A program made the translations under genes and the position numbers. A DNA stretch of 42,324 bases from Asparagopsis taxiformis (lineage: Eukaryota > Rhodophyta > Florideophyceae > Bonnemaisoniales > Bonnemaisoniaceae). Positions 19,876 through 31,110 of the stretch are shown here, piece by piece; the first letter of the stretch is position 1, and each line of letters starts with the position of its first letter. The notes beneath the pieces are model-generated. The model was not told the origin of the DNA, did no database searches, and worked only from the letters and a program-made list of their open reading frames with translations. Location of the stretch: assembly GCA_030407315.1 (NCBI GenBank), contig JALQPE010000752.1, forward strand, positions 1 to 42,324, written 5' to 3'.

Positions 19876-22249
19876 TCACCGTCATAGTCGGTGCAGCTGT
19901 GGTGGTAATCGCCACCGTTGTAGTGGGTGCAGCTGTGGTGGTAGTGGCCACCGTTGTCGTTGGAGCAGCTGTGGTGGTAGTCGCCACCGTTGTAGTTGGA
20001 GCAGCTGTGGTGGTAGTCGCCACCGTTGTAGTTGGAGCAGCTGTGGTGGTAGTCGCCACCGTTGTCGTTGGAGCGGCTGTGGTGGTAGTCGCCACCGTTG
20101 TCGTTGGAGCAGCTGTGGTGGTAGTCGCCACCGTTGTCGTTGGAGCGGCTGTGGTGGTAGTCGCCACTGTTGTAGTTGGAGCAGCTGTGGTGGTAGTCGC
20201 CACCGTTGTAGTCGGTGTAGCTGTGGTGGTAGTCGCCACCGTTGTCGTTGGAGCGGCTGTGGTGGTAGTCGCCACCGTTGTAGTTGGAGCAGCTGTGGTG
20301 GTAGTCGCCACCGTTGTAGTCGGTGTAGCTGTGGTGGTAGTCGCCACCGTTGTCGTTGGAGCAGCTGTGGTGGTAGTCGCCACCGTTGTAGTTGGAGCAG
20401 CTGTGGTGGTAGTCGCCACCGTTGTCGTTGGAGCGGCTGTGGTGGTAGTCGCCACCGTTGTCGTTGGAGCGGCTGTGGTGGTAGTCGCCACCGTTGTCGT
20501 TGGAGCAGCTGTGGTGGTAGTCGCCACCGTTGTCGTTGGAGCAGCTGTGGTGGTAGTCGCCACCGTTGTCGTTGGAGCAGCTGTGGTGGTAGTCGCCACC
20601 GTTGTCGTTGGAGCAGCTGTGGTCGATGTGGCACTAGTCGTAGTACCAGTGGTCGATGTGGCACTAGTCGTTGTAGCGGTGGTCGATGTGGCACTAGTCG
20701 TAGTAGCAGTGGTCGATGTGGCACTAGTCGTAGTAGCAGTGGTCGATGTGGCACTAGTCGTTGTAGCAGTGGTCGATGTGGTACTGGTCGTTGTAGCGGT
20801 GGTCGATGTGGTGCTGGTCGTAGTAGCAACCGTCACTGCTGGCGTCGTGGAAGTGGTCGATGTGGTACTAGTTGTGGAAGTTGTCGTCAATGGTGGGACA
20901 GTCATAACGGTCGATGTGGTACTTGTCGTAGTAGCAGTGGTCGATGTGGCACTACTCGTAGTAGCGGTGGTCGATGTGGTACTGGTCGTAGTAGCAACCG
21001 TCACTGCTGGCGTCGTGGAAGTGGCCGATGTGGTACTAGTCGTAGTAGCAGTGGTCGATGTTGTACTTGTCGTAGTAGCAGTGGTCGATGTGGTACTACT
21101 CGTAGTAGCGGTGGTCGATGTGGTACTACTCGTAGTAGCGGTGGTCGATGTGGTACTACTCGTAGTAGCGGTGGTCGATGTGGTACTACTCGTAGTAGCA
21201 GTAGTCGATGTGGTACTGGTCGTAGTAGCAACCGTCACTGCTGGCGTCGTGGAAGTGGTCGATGTAGTACTAGTCGTGGAAGTTGTTGTCAAAGGTGGGA
21301 CAGTCGCAGCGGTTGTCGTTGTCGAAGTTGTCACTGGAACTGTCGTTGGAGTAGAGGTTGTGGTCGTGAGTGGAGGACTAGTCACTGCAGGAAGAACAGG
21401 AGCAAAGAAAGGTGGTGGAGCCATTTGTGCTGGTGCTGGAGGTACTTGAGGAGATGATGGGTTTGCCGTGACTCCGGAACCAGGCGCTGAGACACCAGGA
21501 ATATTGGCTAGTGGGGGAGCGACTGTGACCGGTAGCACAGTACCCACCACGCCTGGAGAGAAACTACCAGCTGTTGGGGGCGCAAACGTGGGTAGATTGA
21601 TTGGATCGAAAGCGGTTGTAGTCGGGTTCAGTGATCCTGTTGTGAATGAAAAAGTTGCGACTGTCGTGAACGAGATAGGAACAGAAACTGCAACGGCAAT
21701 AGTAGGATTGAAAGCAATCGTGGATGGATTTTCCGTAGTGCTAGAAGCAGTGGTCGTCGTGACAATCGGGGCGATTACACTCGGACTACCAGGAAGAGTT
21801 GTCAAGGGAAACAATGTAGGCCCTGTACCGAAAACGGGAGGAACAGTAGGAACACCACCAGTAGCAGGGGTTGTAGTTCCGGCATCAGATGGGGGTGAAT
21901 CAACGACTGCCGCTACGGTTGGCGGACTTCCAGGAAGTGTTGTCACAGGAAACAGAGTGGGTGCTGTCCCGAAGACAGGGGGAGGGCCGGTTGAAGCAGC
22001 AGTGTCCATGATCGGTGTAGGAGTAGGTAGTGGGAGAGGAGCAATTGTACCAGGAGTACCTGTCGGCATTTGGCGCACATTCTGAGGGAGCAAGTCCGGA
22101 GAGTGACTAGTTGCACGCGGACGGAACGAAGTGTGAGCATCATCTTGGTATGTTGGGGCTGCATGCTTTGGAAGAACGGCGGCATTGGTCGCCGAAAAGA
22201 GCAGCAGTGAGAACAAGAGAAGAAGAGAGGTAGGAGTAAAATTGGCCAT
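19871..22249 (-). CDS. secreted Thr-rich mucin-like protein
   Basis: 792 codons from ATG 22247-22249. A clear signal peptide (hydrophobic LLLLFSLLLFSATNA, cleavage near residue 23) precedes a Pro/Thr-rich region to about residue 300. Then come TTTST/TTSATSTT-type repeats of about 10 residues to about 540, and about 20 copies of a 12-residue unit TTTVATTTTAAP to the end. Such tracts are usually heavily O-glycosylated; a cell-wall or mucilage role is inferred. The mature N-terminus (AAVLPKHAAPTYQDD) resembles those of the genes at 27200 and 38596. The repeat array ends abruptly and the TAG stop falls in an LTR relic, so the original C-terminus has probably been lost. The opposite strand is also open (valine-rich) because the 36-bp unit has no stop in that frame. 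A TATA box lies at 22364-22371. Confidence 0.8.
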   Translation of the reverse strand: MANFTPTSLLLLFSLLLFSATNAAVLPKHAAPTYQDDAHTSFRPRATSHSPDLLPQNVRQMPTGTPGTIAPLPLPTPTPIMDTAASTGPPPVFGTAPTLFPVTTLPGSPPTVAAVVDSPPSDAGTTTPATGGVPTVPPVFGTGPTLFPLTTLPGSPSVIAPIVTTTTASSTTENPSTIAFNPTIAVAVSVPISFTTVATFSFTTGSLNPTTTAFDPINLPTFAPPTAGSFSPGVVGTVLPVTVAPPLANIPGVSAPGSGVTANPSSPQVPPAPAQMAPPPFFAPVLPAVTSPPLTTTTSTPTTVPVTTSTTTTAATVPPLTTTSTTSTTSTTSTTPAVTVATTTSTTSTTATTSSTTSTTATTSSTTSTTATTSSTTSTTATTSSTTSTTATTTSTTSTTATTTSTTSATSTTPAVTVATTTSTTSTTATTSSATSTTATTTSTTSTVMTVPPLTTTSTTSTTSTTSTTPAVTVATTTSTTSTTATTTSTTSTTATTTSATSTTATTTSATSTTATTTSATSTTATTTSATSTTGTTTSATSTTAAPTTTVATTTTAAPTTTVATTTTAAPTTTVATTTTAAPTTTVATTTTAAPTTTVATTTTAAPTTTVATTTTAAPTTTVATTTTAAPTTTVATTTTATPTTTVATTTTAAPTTTVATTTTAAPTTTVATTTTATPTTTVATTTTAAPTTTVATTTTAAPTTTVATTTTAAPTTTVATTTTAAPTTTVATTTTAAPTTTVATTTTAAPTTTVATTTTAAPTTTVATTTTAAPTTTVAITTTAAPTMTVT
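19880..20620. repeat. 36-bp coding minisatellite, about 20 units
   Basis: Units of GTCGCCACCGTTGTAGTTGG plus AGCAGCTGTGGTGGTA. Variation is mainly silent (GTTGTAG/GTTGTCG, GCAGCT/GCGGCT), with a few GTAGCT units giving ATP in place of AAP. The array is highly homogenised. Confidence 0.9.
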
Positions 22250-22363
22250 CGGATATGGTCAGAACGAGGAGCTCTTCGAGAAGAATATGCGATATAGTGC
22301 TACGAAAGGTTTATCGCTCACCCTAGGGATAGAATGGACCGGGTAGAGCTCGGAGGTGAGCGG

Positions 22364-22371
22364 TTTTTATA
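22364..22371 (-). promoter_or_regulatory. TATA box of mucin-like gene
   Basis: TATAAAAA on the - strand, about 115 bp upstream of the ATG at 22249. Confidence 0.6.
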
Positions 22372-25300
22372 GAGAGAAATTCGATTGCGTGTTTGTGGGC
22401 GGCTGTTTGGTTATTGTTCCGGAACACAAAGATTAACAGGCGTAGACATGAACTCCAGTGCGTAATACGAATAGAAATGAAGGCTGATGAAGGATTATTA
22501 CGAGATTTGTTGCGTATAACGTGATATAAGACTTGATATGAAAGAGTCTATGTTTCGGAATGTGGATTGCAACATTGAGCAGTGAGAGAAGGATTTTTCT
22601 TCGATCTCTGCGCAGGTTGGAAATAATAGATGTGCTCAACGATAACAGTCGTGATAACATACAAAAGGATGAGAAGCATTCGGGTAATGTCGGTTGGGAG
22701 CGAGCAGTTGTGAGAGCAAGACGAGACAGTTGGGTTTGAGGTTTGGTATTGGGTGGATTCTAAGATGATATGGTTTTAATTTAAAATTTAGAGACAGTTT
22801 GCGCACGCTGACCAATTACATGTCGCGTAATGTTTGCCGCGGGAAGGAACGCATATTGATCAATTGCAATGTTGAGCTGGATGATTGGGATAAACATAGA
22901 ATCGACGGCAAGACACAACACTGGTTTGGGAGTGCACCACGAGCTTGTGAAGGTGAAACATTCTCTAATTCAAGTACGGTTGTGAATGGCTTTGTCGCCC
23001 AAATCTACAACAATAATCAAGAAAAGAGGCGCGTCAATGGGAGAGGAACGGTCGGCGGGACAAAACGCCGCCAACGGCTCGTTGATAGATTTGGGCGGGT
23101 AATTTCAATCATGAACTAGGTTTGATATACGGTGGCAGCTGATGCAAATCTTCGCGCAGCTACTCGGTCAATGCTTGTAATCGGAAAAGTGAACCAATGG
23201 CCGACGAGCAATAGCAGTGCAGAGCGGAGGTGCACCAGTTGTGGACACCCAAAAAGTGATGCGCATCGCACGGAAGGTTTCCTAGAATTGCGTCATTGCC
23301 GGCACGCCACGTCTCCGCAAAACTACAGACGTCAACTATGTTCAACCAATTGTATTCGACCAAATGTAGCTCGATGTATCCGATTTTGCGCAGAGCTAGT
23401 GGAGTGGTGTTGGGCTCTTTTCAAATGCGACATCCTTCTGCAGTTGATGCAGGTTATTTCGAGTTGCATCGATGCCGACACAGCTGTAACCAGGTTACGT
23501 CGATGATTGTAAAACCAGATACACCTCATTGGCGGTGTGATGTCTGCTGCGGGCATGGTGTCAATAGATGTGCCGTCACAGTCTGTGGAGATAATAGTCT
23601 CATGCCTCGTTGATATTGCCGTGAAACCTTTTATTTGATCCCCCTCTCACTATTGCTGCTCTTTAAGTAGGACTCTCGAGGTCGGCGGCGTCCGCACTGT
23701 TGTGCGTTGAAGTCTGTCGTGGTTATGCCACTGGCACAGTGAGCGTAGTGGCGCTCGTTTACTTGGCGCGATCATTAGCGGCCGATGGTCAAATACTATT
23801 GCTGTACAGTGTATACGCCTAGAGTGTATAAGTTATTGCTCACAGTCCCCGAGCTCTTCGGGAGTCGAACCCGGAACCCTTTCATATTCATCGTCATGCG
23901 CAGTGATCGTGCCCTGGGCCCATAACCTATGATTCCCGTAGCTCGTTTTTTGTTTCTCTCAACTCGGGTATTATAGTCCTGTGCCGCTCTCCGTGGGCGG
24001 AGGCGTGCGTAGGACAGTCCGTCTCTAGTTGTCTTGTAGTTTGTATTATGTTTAGCGGGTTCAGTGTGCGCAGTGGCAATAATCTCATGGCAGGTACCAA
24101 CCAGGTTTTGAGTGTTCATCGAGCAGAGTCGGGTGTGAGGTGAAAATGTAAAGACCAGCTTTAGCACATAGCTTGTCAAGTCTAGTGCAAGCACGGCGGC
24201 AGTAGATATGCTATCACAGAAAGCAACCCCTCTCACCATGACCAGGGCGCTAATCGATGTCATATATGGGCGTCAGCACAGCTCACATAGCACTCTCCGT
24301 GTGTCGCAAACGTCCTTCAAGCGCGTTCACCAATGCGCTTGCGATTTTGTGCGATGGGTGCGGCCCATCACTGGTAATACGATGCGACAGAAGGGCCGAT
24401 CTATATGCGGAGGTCCATCCTTCATTGTTTTACACACGAGCAGCGATAAGATATATCGATATAAAAGACATCTCAATACGTTGATTGCACAGATTGGGAT
24501 TGCTTTCAGGCAGTAGATCGGCGAAGCCTGGTCCCGCAGATTTGGCGACTGGCAATGAATGATTGGGGTAAGTTGTTTTCAATGCCCGATTACGGGTACA
24601 TGGATCTCCAAATAATACCATTATTTTATGTCGTTCATTAACGGGAGAATAACGGCCTATTTGATATACACTGGAGTGCTGAATGCTGTTATAACAGCTG
24701 AAACGGTCCTGGAATCTGTACAGCACACTGCTTGTCATCACAAGCACCTCGCGGCAGTGATGAAAGAGGTTCGGGGTATAAATGCACCGAGGTAGCGATG
24801 GTAGCAGGAGGAAAAAAAGCTAAGCGGGCTCAGCAAGCCCTGACAGACGGATTAAAGGAACACGACAAAGGCTGTTCCAGCTATAAGGCGTTGGTATGCC
24901 GTCCTCTGCTTGTTATATATTTCGCGTCGGCTGCTGTCAAACACATGGAAACAGCATTGCACTCCTTCATCTAAATCTCCACGATCCTTTGTATGAAAAC
25001 GATCCACGCCCTTCGCCGCCGCTGCTGTATCTAATGTAATGAACGCGAGGTTAAAACGACGTAACTGAATGAATCTGCGAAACGGTAGTCTTACCGAGCG
25101 CTGCTGACATTTGACCACAGCGTCAGGATATAGATCTCTGATAGTGCCGTAACTCTGTTTTTTGTTTTTCCTCTCCTGATCTCTCTATTATGTATGATAT
25201 GCGTTGGTATCTGTCGTGATCCCGGCGGCGTCGTGGTGTGGACAGCCTGTCTTCTTCTTCTTACTGGCACAGTGAGCGTAGTGGCAATCTCCCAACAACG

Positions 25301-27199
25301 AGCACGTTATTGGCGAACAGATGCGGTGTATACTTTGTTGAACGGTTGTTATTTTCATGGTCATTTGGAAATGTGACTACGCGTCGGGCATTACGCATGA
25401 GAAAATGAGAGTCGATACAGGACTTGATATGGGGAAAAATACGTCTAGTCGTTTCCCACGTGGTGAGGCGTCTTGTTGACAATTAACGTCAACGTGGACT
25501 ACTGATGCGCATTATTTATAATCGAATTTTAGCAGCGAAACAATCGATTGAGTCACGGTTGCAGCTGGAATGCTTGATATCGGCAGCGACGAAAACAGGA
25601 GAGGTAGTCGCCGAGCAGCCAAACTCGTCTCCTAGCTTGCACGGACCGACCCAAATCGTGCGCTTCCGCTGCATCCATCTCCGTTGTTTGAATCGCTCCG
25701 ACTACAGTTCTCCACAGTAAACCAGCGATGTTTCGTTGTTTCGTCGTGTTGTGGGCCAAAAACGGTTGTGCCTCGAGCTCACAAGGCCGCCCAGCCGGCG
25801 GCGCCTTCCCAGCGTGACGGACAGTCTGTCAATTTCTTATTGTAATTGTATTGTGACGATAAATTGGTAATTAATGCTGTGCCGCACAGTCTGTCATTCC
25901 GACCGATGGATGACCTGACCATACAAGTACTTTCAAAATACACCGCAGAAGGCCGGCCGATGGCGGCTGACGTTCCAGGTGTGTCTTCGGATGGCCCATT
26001 TGAGAGCTCGCTGAAGGGGTGTTTGTCATACACACATATGCAAACAGCGATACGTTACGTACAAATTGAAGGAACATCTTGTTCTGTGCTCACGCAATCA
26101 CCTCTGTAATTCTCCTACAAGCATACACGTGTACTTTCCCATTTGGTACAAAATAAAGACAAGCTGTCACTGCATGCATTTGAGCATTCCCCTGTGTTGC
26201 TAGAGACATCGCTTCGGCATGGACGCAAATGAAATCTACTTGACGCAGCGTTAAACGTATAATCGTCATATCGACCTGTTCCACCAATTGGCGATGTCCG
26301 TCATACCATTCGTTCCAGAGCACCCCCTTTCATTGCTTCAACTGCAATAGCTCCGCGTCTCGACTTATATAGTTTTAGTTGGTAACATACTTGTAAGCAC
26401 AAAGCATGTATTCGACACGCTTTTCTCCCTTACTGCTCCCACCATACCCACCTATCAGGTTGATAATTCATTCGACGTCACCGCGCGGGACAGCACTCAT
26501 CCGTGGAAACGGCGTATATATTCTGCTTGTTTATCATTGCTCTTTCTGCAACTCAAGTGCATCTGAAACTGCACAGCACAAAACACCTCTCCCCATTAGC
26601 CAACCATTGTTTAGCCTTGATCTTGTTCGTCGCCCGGTCTCGGACGCATGCTGCGCTCACCGACTCTGCATATGGGTTTTCTTTCCATTATCCCGCTCAT
26701 CTGCATAATTCCTCTAGTATGACATGATCTCCGCACAAATATCTGCCACTGTGCGTTCTTGTTAATTTAGTATGTATCCATTAACATACAGTTCTCAGGT
26801 CGATTGCGTGATCGCCTTTAAATGCGATGATTCTCCTCCCCTTATTCTGCTATAATATACCATCTCAGCTTAAACTGATTCTTTTTCCCGCACGTGCCAA
26901 GATATACGTGGTGAGACAGCATGATATGGTGCTGGAAAAACATTCTTGCATGATCATTGTGACGTTCCCCCCCACTACCCACAATCTCGCAGACATGCTT
27001 GCCAATTTATCCTGATAACACTCGTCTTCACAGATAACATAATTCAATTAGTTTCGTAGCCTCACATGTGATACCATCTTTTCGACGAGACTCAATAGGG
27101 TTAAAAGAATTGCTTCATCTATCCGATCGTCGACCACATCGCGTTACAACAGAAACATTCTTCGCATACTCGTGATTTCATCGCGCGACTAGACAGTCA
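22372..27199. other. long stretch without recognised genes
   Basis: No ORF over 155 codons and none with a domain I recognise. Candidates with weak protein character are 22799-23119 (+), 23796-24263 (-) and 26503-26727 (+, hydrophobic start). A 22-bp word, ACTGGCACAGTGAGCGTAGTGG, occurs twice (about 23730 and 25264). A tRNA B-box-like sequence occurs at about 23866 on the - strand without a foldable cloverleaf. A 12-bp TATATCGATATA palindrome lies near 24453. Confidence 0.4.
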
Positions 27200-28816
27200 A
27201 TGGCATCTCCAGCGTTCTTTTTAATTACTGCTGCAGCCCTACTTTTGCAATCATCATTTGCAGCAATAGTCCCCCAATATGGTGCGATTACATTCAATGA
27301 AGCTCCAACTCGTTCTTTCCGACAATTGGGTACTACTATCCCTCCGGTGGTCGCGACAGGGCCCACATTTGGGGTCACTACAACCGTCATGAGCGACTCT
27401 GTCACTGTGCCGCCAATACCACTGGCCTCGTCCACGATTGCCACAATGTCAAGTGCCGCTGCCGGTGATGTAGGTACTACAGCAGTTTTGGTTGCAACTG
27501 GTCCGACACCGCCAATAACGACAACGGGTTTGATTAATTCGGTCACAGTTCCTCCGATTTCGATGGCTACATCCACTACTGCCACAGTGACCAGTGCGGC
27601 TTCTGGTGGCACATCTACTGGTGCAATCATGGGCGCTGAGCCCGCAGTTGCTACAGGGCCGCCAGTTATGTCTACAGGAGTGCCTGCTGGGGGCTCGACT
27701 ACAGTTCCTCCGCTCCCTATTTCCACAACCACTACGGCGACGGGCGCAACAGCAACAAGTACTGTTATTGTGAGTACTATTCCCTTTGCTGTTTCCAATG
27801 CAGCTCCGAGTGTCATAGTCGTTTCAACCATGCCAGTCACTGTCCCATCGACTCTGGCAACGTTACCGACGTTTGCTGCAATGACAACAGCTGCATCTAT
27901 GGCTCCAACTGTAATACAACCTGTCACTGCTGCTCCAATTTCATCCGCAGCTGCCCCGAACGTCAACGTCGCTGGTACGGCAGGCGCAGCTGGTACGACT
28001 GCCCCAGCGGTTGTCTTCGCGTCTGTAGAGAATCCAGGGGCAATGCCTGCCACGTCAGCTCCAATAACCACTATTGGGTCAACGCCAACATCCGCGTCCA
28101 TTGCACCCCCATCCGCTACTACGACTGCAATCCAGACACAGGCTACAACCACAACTACAATGCTGGTCACGAGCGCGACCACAGTTGCGACTACAGCTAC
28201 GACAACATCGCTGGGTACCACCACAACGGCACCGACGACGGTCACAGTACCGACAACGACCACAACTCCCCCAAAGAATGTCCCTTGCCCTCCGAAAGAT
28301 CCAAAATGCCCAGGCGGTAAGGGTCCCGGCAGTATGGGTCCTGGCAGTATGGGTCCAGGCGGCCCTGGAAGCATGGGTCCAGGTGGTAAGGGTCCCGGGA
28401 GCATGGGTCCCGGCAGTATGGGTCCCGGCAGTATGGGTCCAGGCGGTAAGGGTCCCGGCAGTATGGGTCCTGGCAGTATGGGTCCAGGCGGTAAGGGCCC
28501 CGGCAGTATGGGTCCAGGTGGCAAGGGTCCCGGGAGCATGGGCCCCGGCAGTATGGGTCCAGGTGGCAAGGGTCCCGGGAGCATGGGTCCTGGCAGTATG
28601 GGTCCCGGCAGTATGGGTCCAGGCGGTAAGGGTCCCGGGAGCATGGGTCCTGGCAGTATGGGTCCAGGCGGCCCTGGAAGCATGGGTCCAGGTGGCAAGG
28701 GTCCCGGGAGCATGGGTCCTGGCAGTATGGGTCCCGGCAGTATGGGTCCAGGCGGCCCTGGAAGCATGGGTCCAGGTGGTAAGGGTCCCGGGAGCATGGG
28801 TCCTGGACCGAAGTAG
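27200..28816 (+). CDS. secreted Thr/Ala-rich protein with [10 protein letters not shown] repeats
   Basis: 538 codons, ATG at 27200, stop 28814-28816. Signal peptide [22 protein letters not shown], then a mature start [12 protein letters not shown] similar to two other genes here. Residues about 30-355 are Thr/Ser/Ala/Pro-rich with two related blocks ([16 protein letters not shown] and [16 protein letters not shown]). A short two-Cys linker ([13 protein letters not shown], about 357-370) leads to a C-terminal region of about 165 residues built from pentapeptides GPGSM (about 20) and GPGGK (about 9) with GPG insertions. GPGXX repeats form beta-turn spirals in elastic silks; an extensible extracellular matrix role is inferred. 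There is no GPI or membrane anchor. A weak TTAAAA lies at 27101. The - strand is open over nearly the same span, a by-product of composition. Confidence 0.8.
   Translation: MASPAFFLITAAALLLQSSFAAIVPQYGAITFNEAPTRSFRQLGTTIPPVVATGPTFGVTTTVMSDSVTVPPIPLASSTIATMSSAAAGDVGTTAVLVATGPTPPITTTGLINSVTVPPISMATSTTATVTSAASGGTSTGAIMGAEPAVATGPPVMSTGVPAGGSTTVPPLPISTTTTATGATATSTVIVSTIPFAVSNAAPSVIVVSTMPVTVPSTLATLPTFAAMTTAASMAPTVIQPVTAAPISSAAAPNVNVAGTAGAAGTTAPAVVFASVENPGAMPATSAPITTIGSTPTSASIAPPSATTTAIQTQATTTTTMLVTSATTVATTATTTSLGTTTTAPTTVTVPTTTTTPPKNVPCPPKDPKCPGGKGPGSMGPGSMGPGGPGSMGPGGKGPGSMGPGSMGPGSMGPGGKGPGSMGPGSMGPGGKGPGSMGPGGKGPGSMGPGSMGPGGKGPGSMGPGSMGPGSMGPGGKGPGSMGPGSMGPGGPGSMGPGGKGPGSMGPGSMGPGSMGPGGPGSMGPGGKGPGSMGPGPK
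28313..28812. repeat. 15-bp coding minisatellite (pentapeptide)
   Basis: Units GGTCC(C/T)GGCAGTATG or GGTCCAGGCGGTAAG in higher-order groups of 45-90 bp. Recent slippage is likely because groups are near-identical. Confidence 0.9.
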
Positions 28817-29316
28817 TGTCCTGAAAGTCATTATATCACTGGGTGAAAAAAAATTGAAAATATTTAAAATTATTTTTCGTCTGAACTTGAAAGTTTCGAG
28901 GGTATAGACCTAGTACGGCCGCAGTACAAAAACGATGAGGTCGCAATCCAGTGCACGACATCCTCGACACACTTTTCTATGCGGCCGTGCACGTTGAGAA
29001 AGAAGTGATGGTACCAATCTTTGAGGATGTACCATGCTCTAGGACGTTCCAACCCTCTCGACTTGAAGCCCACAGATTGCTCAAACGCTCATTGTCGCGT
29101 CATTCTTCATTTCAGTAACAATGCCTGTGCTTGTTATCACTACATCAACTACTTCTCTCCATCAGCATCTCGGTCAAGTGAACACGCACCAAAGTACGCC
29201 AGCGGATCAGAGCAAGGGAGCGACAACAGTGCTTTAGTGCGATATTGGCCACGTCAGCAATGTTCAAAAGCCGCTGACGAGATATGATGGACAGCATCTC
29301 TTCAATCTACTACAAA
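28817..29316. other. intergenic, nothing recognised
   Basis: An A/T-rich patch follows the gene end (28848-28880), consistent with a 3' end or polyadenylation region shared by two convergent genes. Short open stretches have no signature. Confidence 0.4.
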
Positions 29317-31022
29317 CTAACTCAGAAATTCCAGACACTCACTCTCTCCCTCTCCATAATTGAAGCTTCCTGGCGGACATGCCTCACATCGCGATTGACC
29401 GGAGGAATTTGTAAACGTGTCAACTGGACAAACTTCACAAGTATCACTTCCAACCCGGCCGGAAAACGATCCTGGTCCACAGGCTACGCACAACTCGTCA
29501 TCAAAGTCGCTGTACGTTCCCAGAGGACATCTTCTACATGCACCAGTTTCCAATCCTCTGCCAGCTCCACAAAAGCATCGCGAAGCATCTTCGCTATCCG
29601 CCGTCAATCCTCTCGGGCAGTCGCGACATGTTATCCCATCGCTGACACCAGAGCTGCAACTGTCGCACAGGAATGTATTGCCAGCAAAAGTTGACGTTGT
29701 CGGACTGAATCCAGGCTCGCATCTTCTACAATTTGCACCTGCTGGCGTGTTTCTTCTACAGATTTCCGGGATACAATCGACGCTTCCAAACTCATCGAAC
29801 CGCTCAAATCCTGCCGGACATCCTGATTGCTGGTTTCGCATCCGTCGATATCAAGAAGTACGACGTCAATCAAAAGTAACTCCGGTCCAATACCTGTTGA
29901 TGTACCACTTGGACACCGGACGCATCGTCTACGATTTGGAGTAGGTACCATATCTCTTGGGCACGCCACACATTCACTCATTCCATTTTGAGGAGCCACT
30001 AATCCTACATCGCAAACTTCACATTCACCCAGTCCCGAAGACGCAGTCCCCCGACGACATGGTCGGCATCTACCGTTCATCATTTGCGTGCCGGGACGAC
30101 AAGCACACACTCCTGACGTAACAACCATTCCACGCGGACATCTCGTGCAAACCGTCCCATCCGCCGCTTCCGCTCTGGTATTCTCCGGGCACATTTCGCA
30201 AAGTCCTGTGCGAACATTTACGCGCTGATCGAACGGACAGCGTACACAAGCTCCATTACTAACCTCGACCGAATCAATTGGACACGGTCCGTTCCTCCGT
30301 CTGCATACCGTCGATCCCGTTCCAAGTGCAACGCTTCCCGACGGACATGGCGTGCAGAATTCTTCCAACGCTTCTCCAAACGTGTTTGTCGGACATGGTG
30401 TACATTCCGTGGCTGCTCCGCGCGAAACCGTTCCAGCCGGACAGGAAAGACATCTGCCACCTGATTGGAAAGAAATCGGCTGACATCGCCTGCAGGTTCC
30501 AGTTCCATCGTCGACGCTTCCAGGCGGGCATGAGCTCGGGGCACAAGCGGCTGCACTTGTGGCGCCTCGTGGAGAAGTTCCCACCGGACAGATTTCGCAC
30601 GCGTCGTTCATTTCACCAGAGCTGAAAGTGCCGCGAGCGCAACGAACACATGCTGTTCCGCGATTATTGAGGAATGTCCCTGGCCCGCATCGAAGGCACT
30701 GGCTTCTGGATGTCGCCCCGGGACGCGTCGTGGTCCCAGACGGACATGACGTGCAGGAATTGTCGGCAGCGAGATAGGTGCCTACTGGACAGGGGATGCA
30801 CAGATCGCGGCCTTGTGAACCGGTACCAACAGTGGTTTGACCGGATGGACAGTTGCGACAGGAGTTTGCGTTGTTTCTATTTTGCCAGGTTGCTATCGGG
30901 CATTGTTGACATGATGATCCGTCTCGGAACGAGCCGGGCGGACAGCTAGTTTGGGCTTTTGTGCAGGCGAGGATGGTGGTGTAGAGGATGAGATTGAAGA
31001 TTATGCCTGGTAGAGGTTTCAT
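29317..31022 (-). pseudogene. secreted cysteine-rich repeat protein (GCC2/GCC3-like), one frameshift
   Basis: ATG at 31020-31022 opens a signal peptide (MKPLPGIIFNLILYTTILAC, end near residue 23). Tandem modules of about 45-50 residues follow with the pattern C..CP.G......G...C..CP.GT (CPIATWQNRNNANSCRNCPS; CIPCPVGTYLAADNSCTSCP; CARGTFSSGEMNDACEICPV). This is like the ephrin-receptor-like/TNFR-like cysteine-rich repeats of extracellular proteins. The frame breaks between about 29820 and 29850: the first frame runs on into a Cys-free tail, while another frame resumes the pattern (SGCPAGFERF...) and continues to a stop at 29317. One missing base would rejoin them into a protein of about 570 residues. 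No transmembrane or kinase part is seen, so it is probably secreted; the ligand is unknown. Alternatively a very short intron is spliced here, but no convincing one fits. Confidence 0.7.
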
Positions 31023-31100
31023 GATTGAAGAATGGTAAGTCTGAGGAACCGGGATGTTTCCGTGCGATCAGATATCGGATTGTGTGATTGGGACTTGCTT

Positions 31101-31110
31101 GATATATATA
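31101..31110 (-). promoter_or_regulatory. TATA-like box of cysteine-rich gene
   Basis: TATATATATC on the - strand, about 80 bp upstream of the ATG at 31022. Confidence 0.5.

Noticed and set aside
19899..21449. 516-codon valine-rich ORF on the + strand
   Set aside because: Reverse complement of the 36-bp and 30-bp Thr repeats; a by-product of the mucin-like gene.
22799..23119. 106-codon ORF
   Set aside because: No motif, no conserved neighbours and ordinary composition; open by chance cannot be excluded.
23847..23944. tRNA-like sequence on the - strand with a good B box (GGTTCGACTCCCG) and a CGAGCT/AGCTCG closing stem
   Set aside because: No A box, no proper anticodon arm and no D arm could be fitted; at best a degraded tRNA-derived repeat.
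27178..28797. 539-codon ORF antisense to the GPGSM gene
   Set aside because: It mirrors the + strand gene exactly, has no signal peptide, and is open only because the Thr/Ala/Gly codon repeats give no stop on the other strand. The + strand product has signal peptide and sibling genes.
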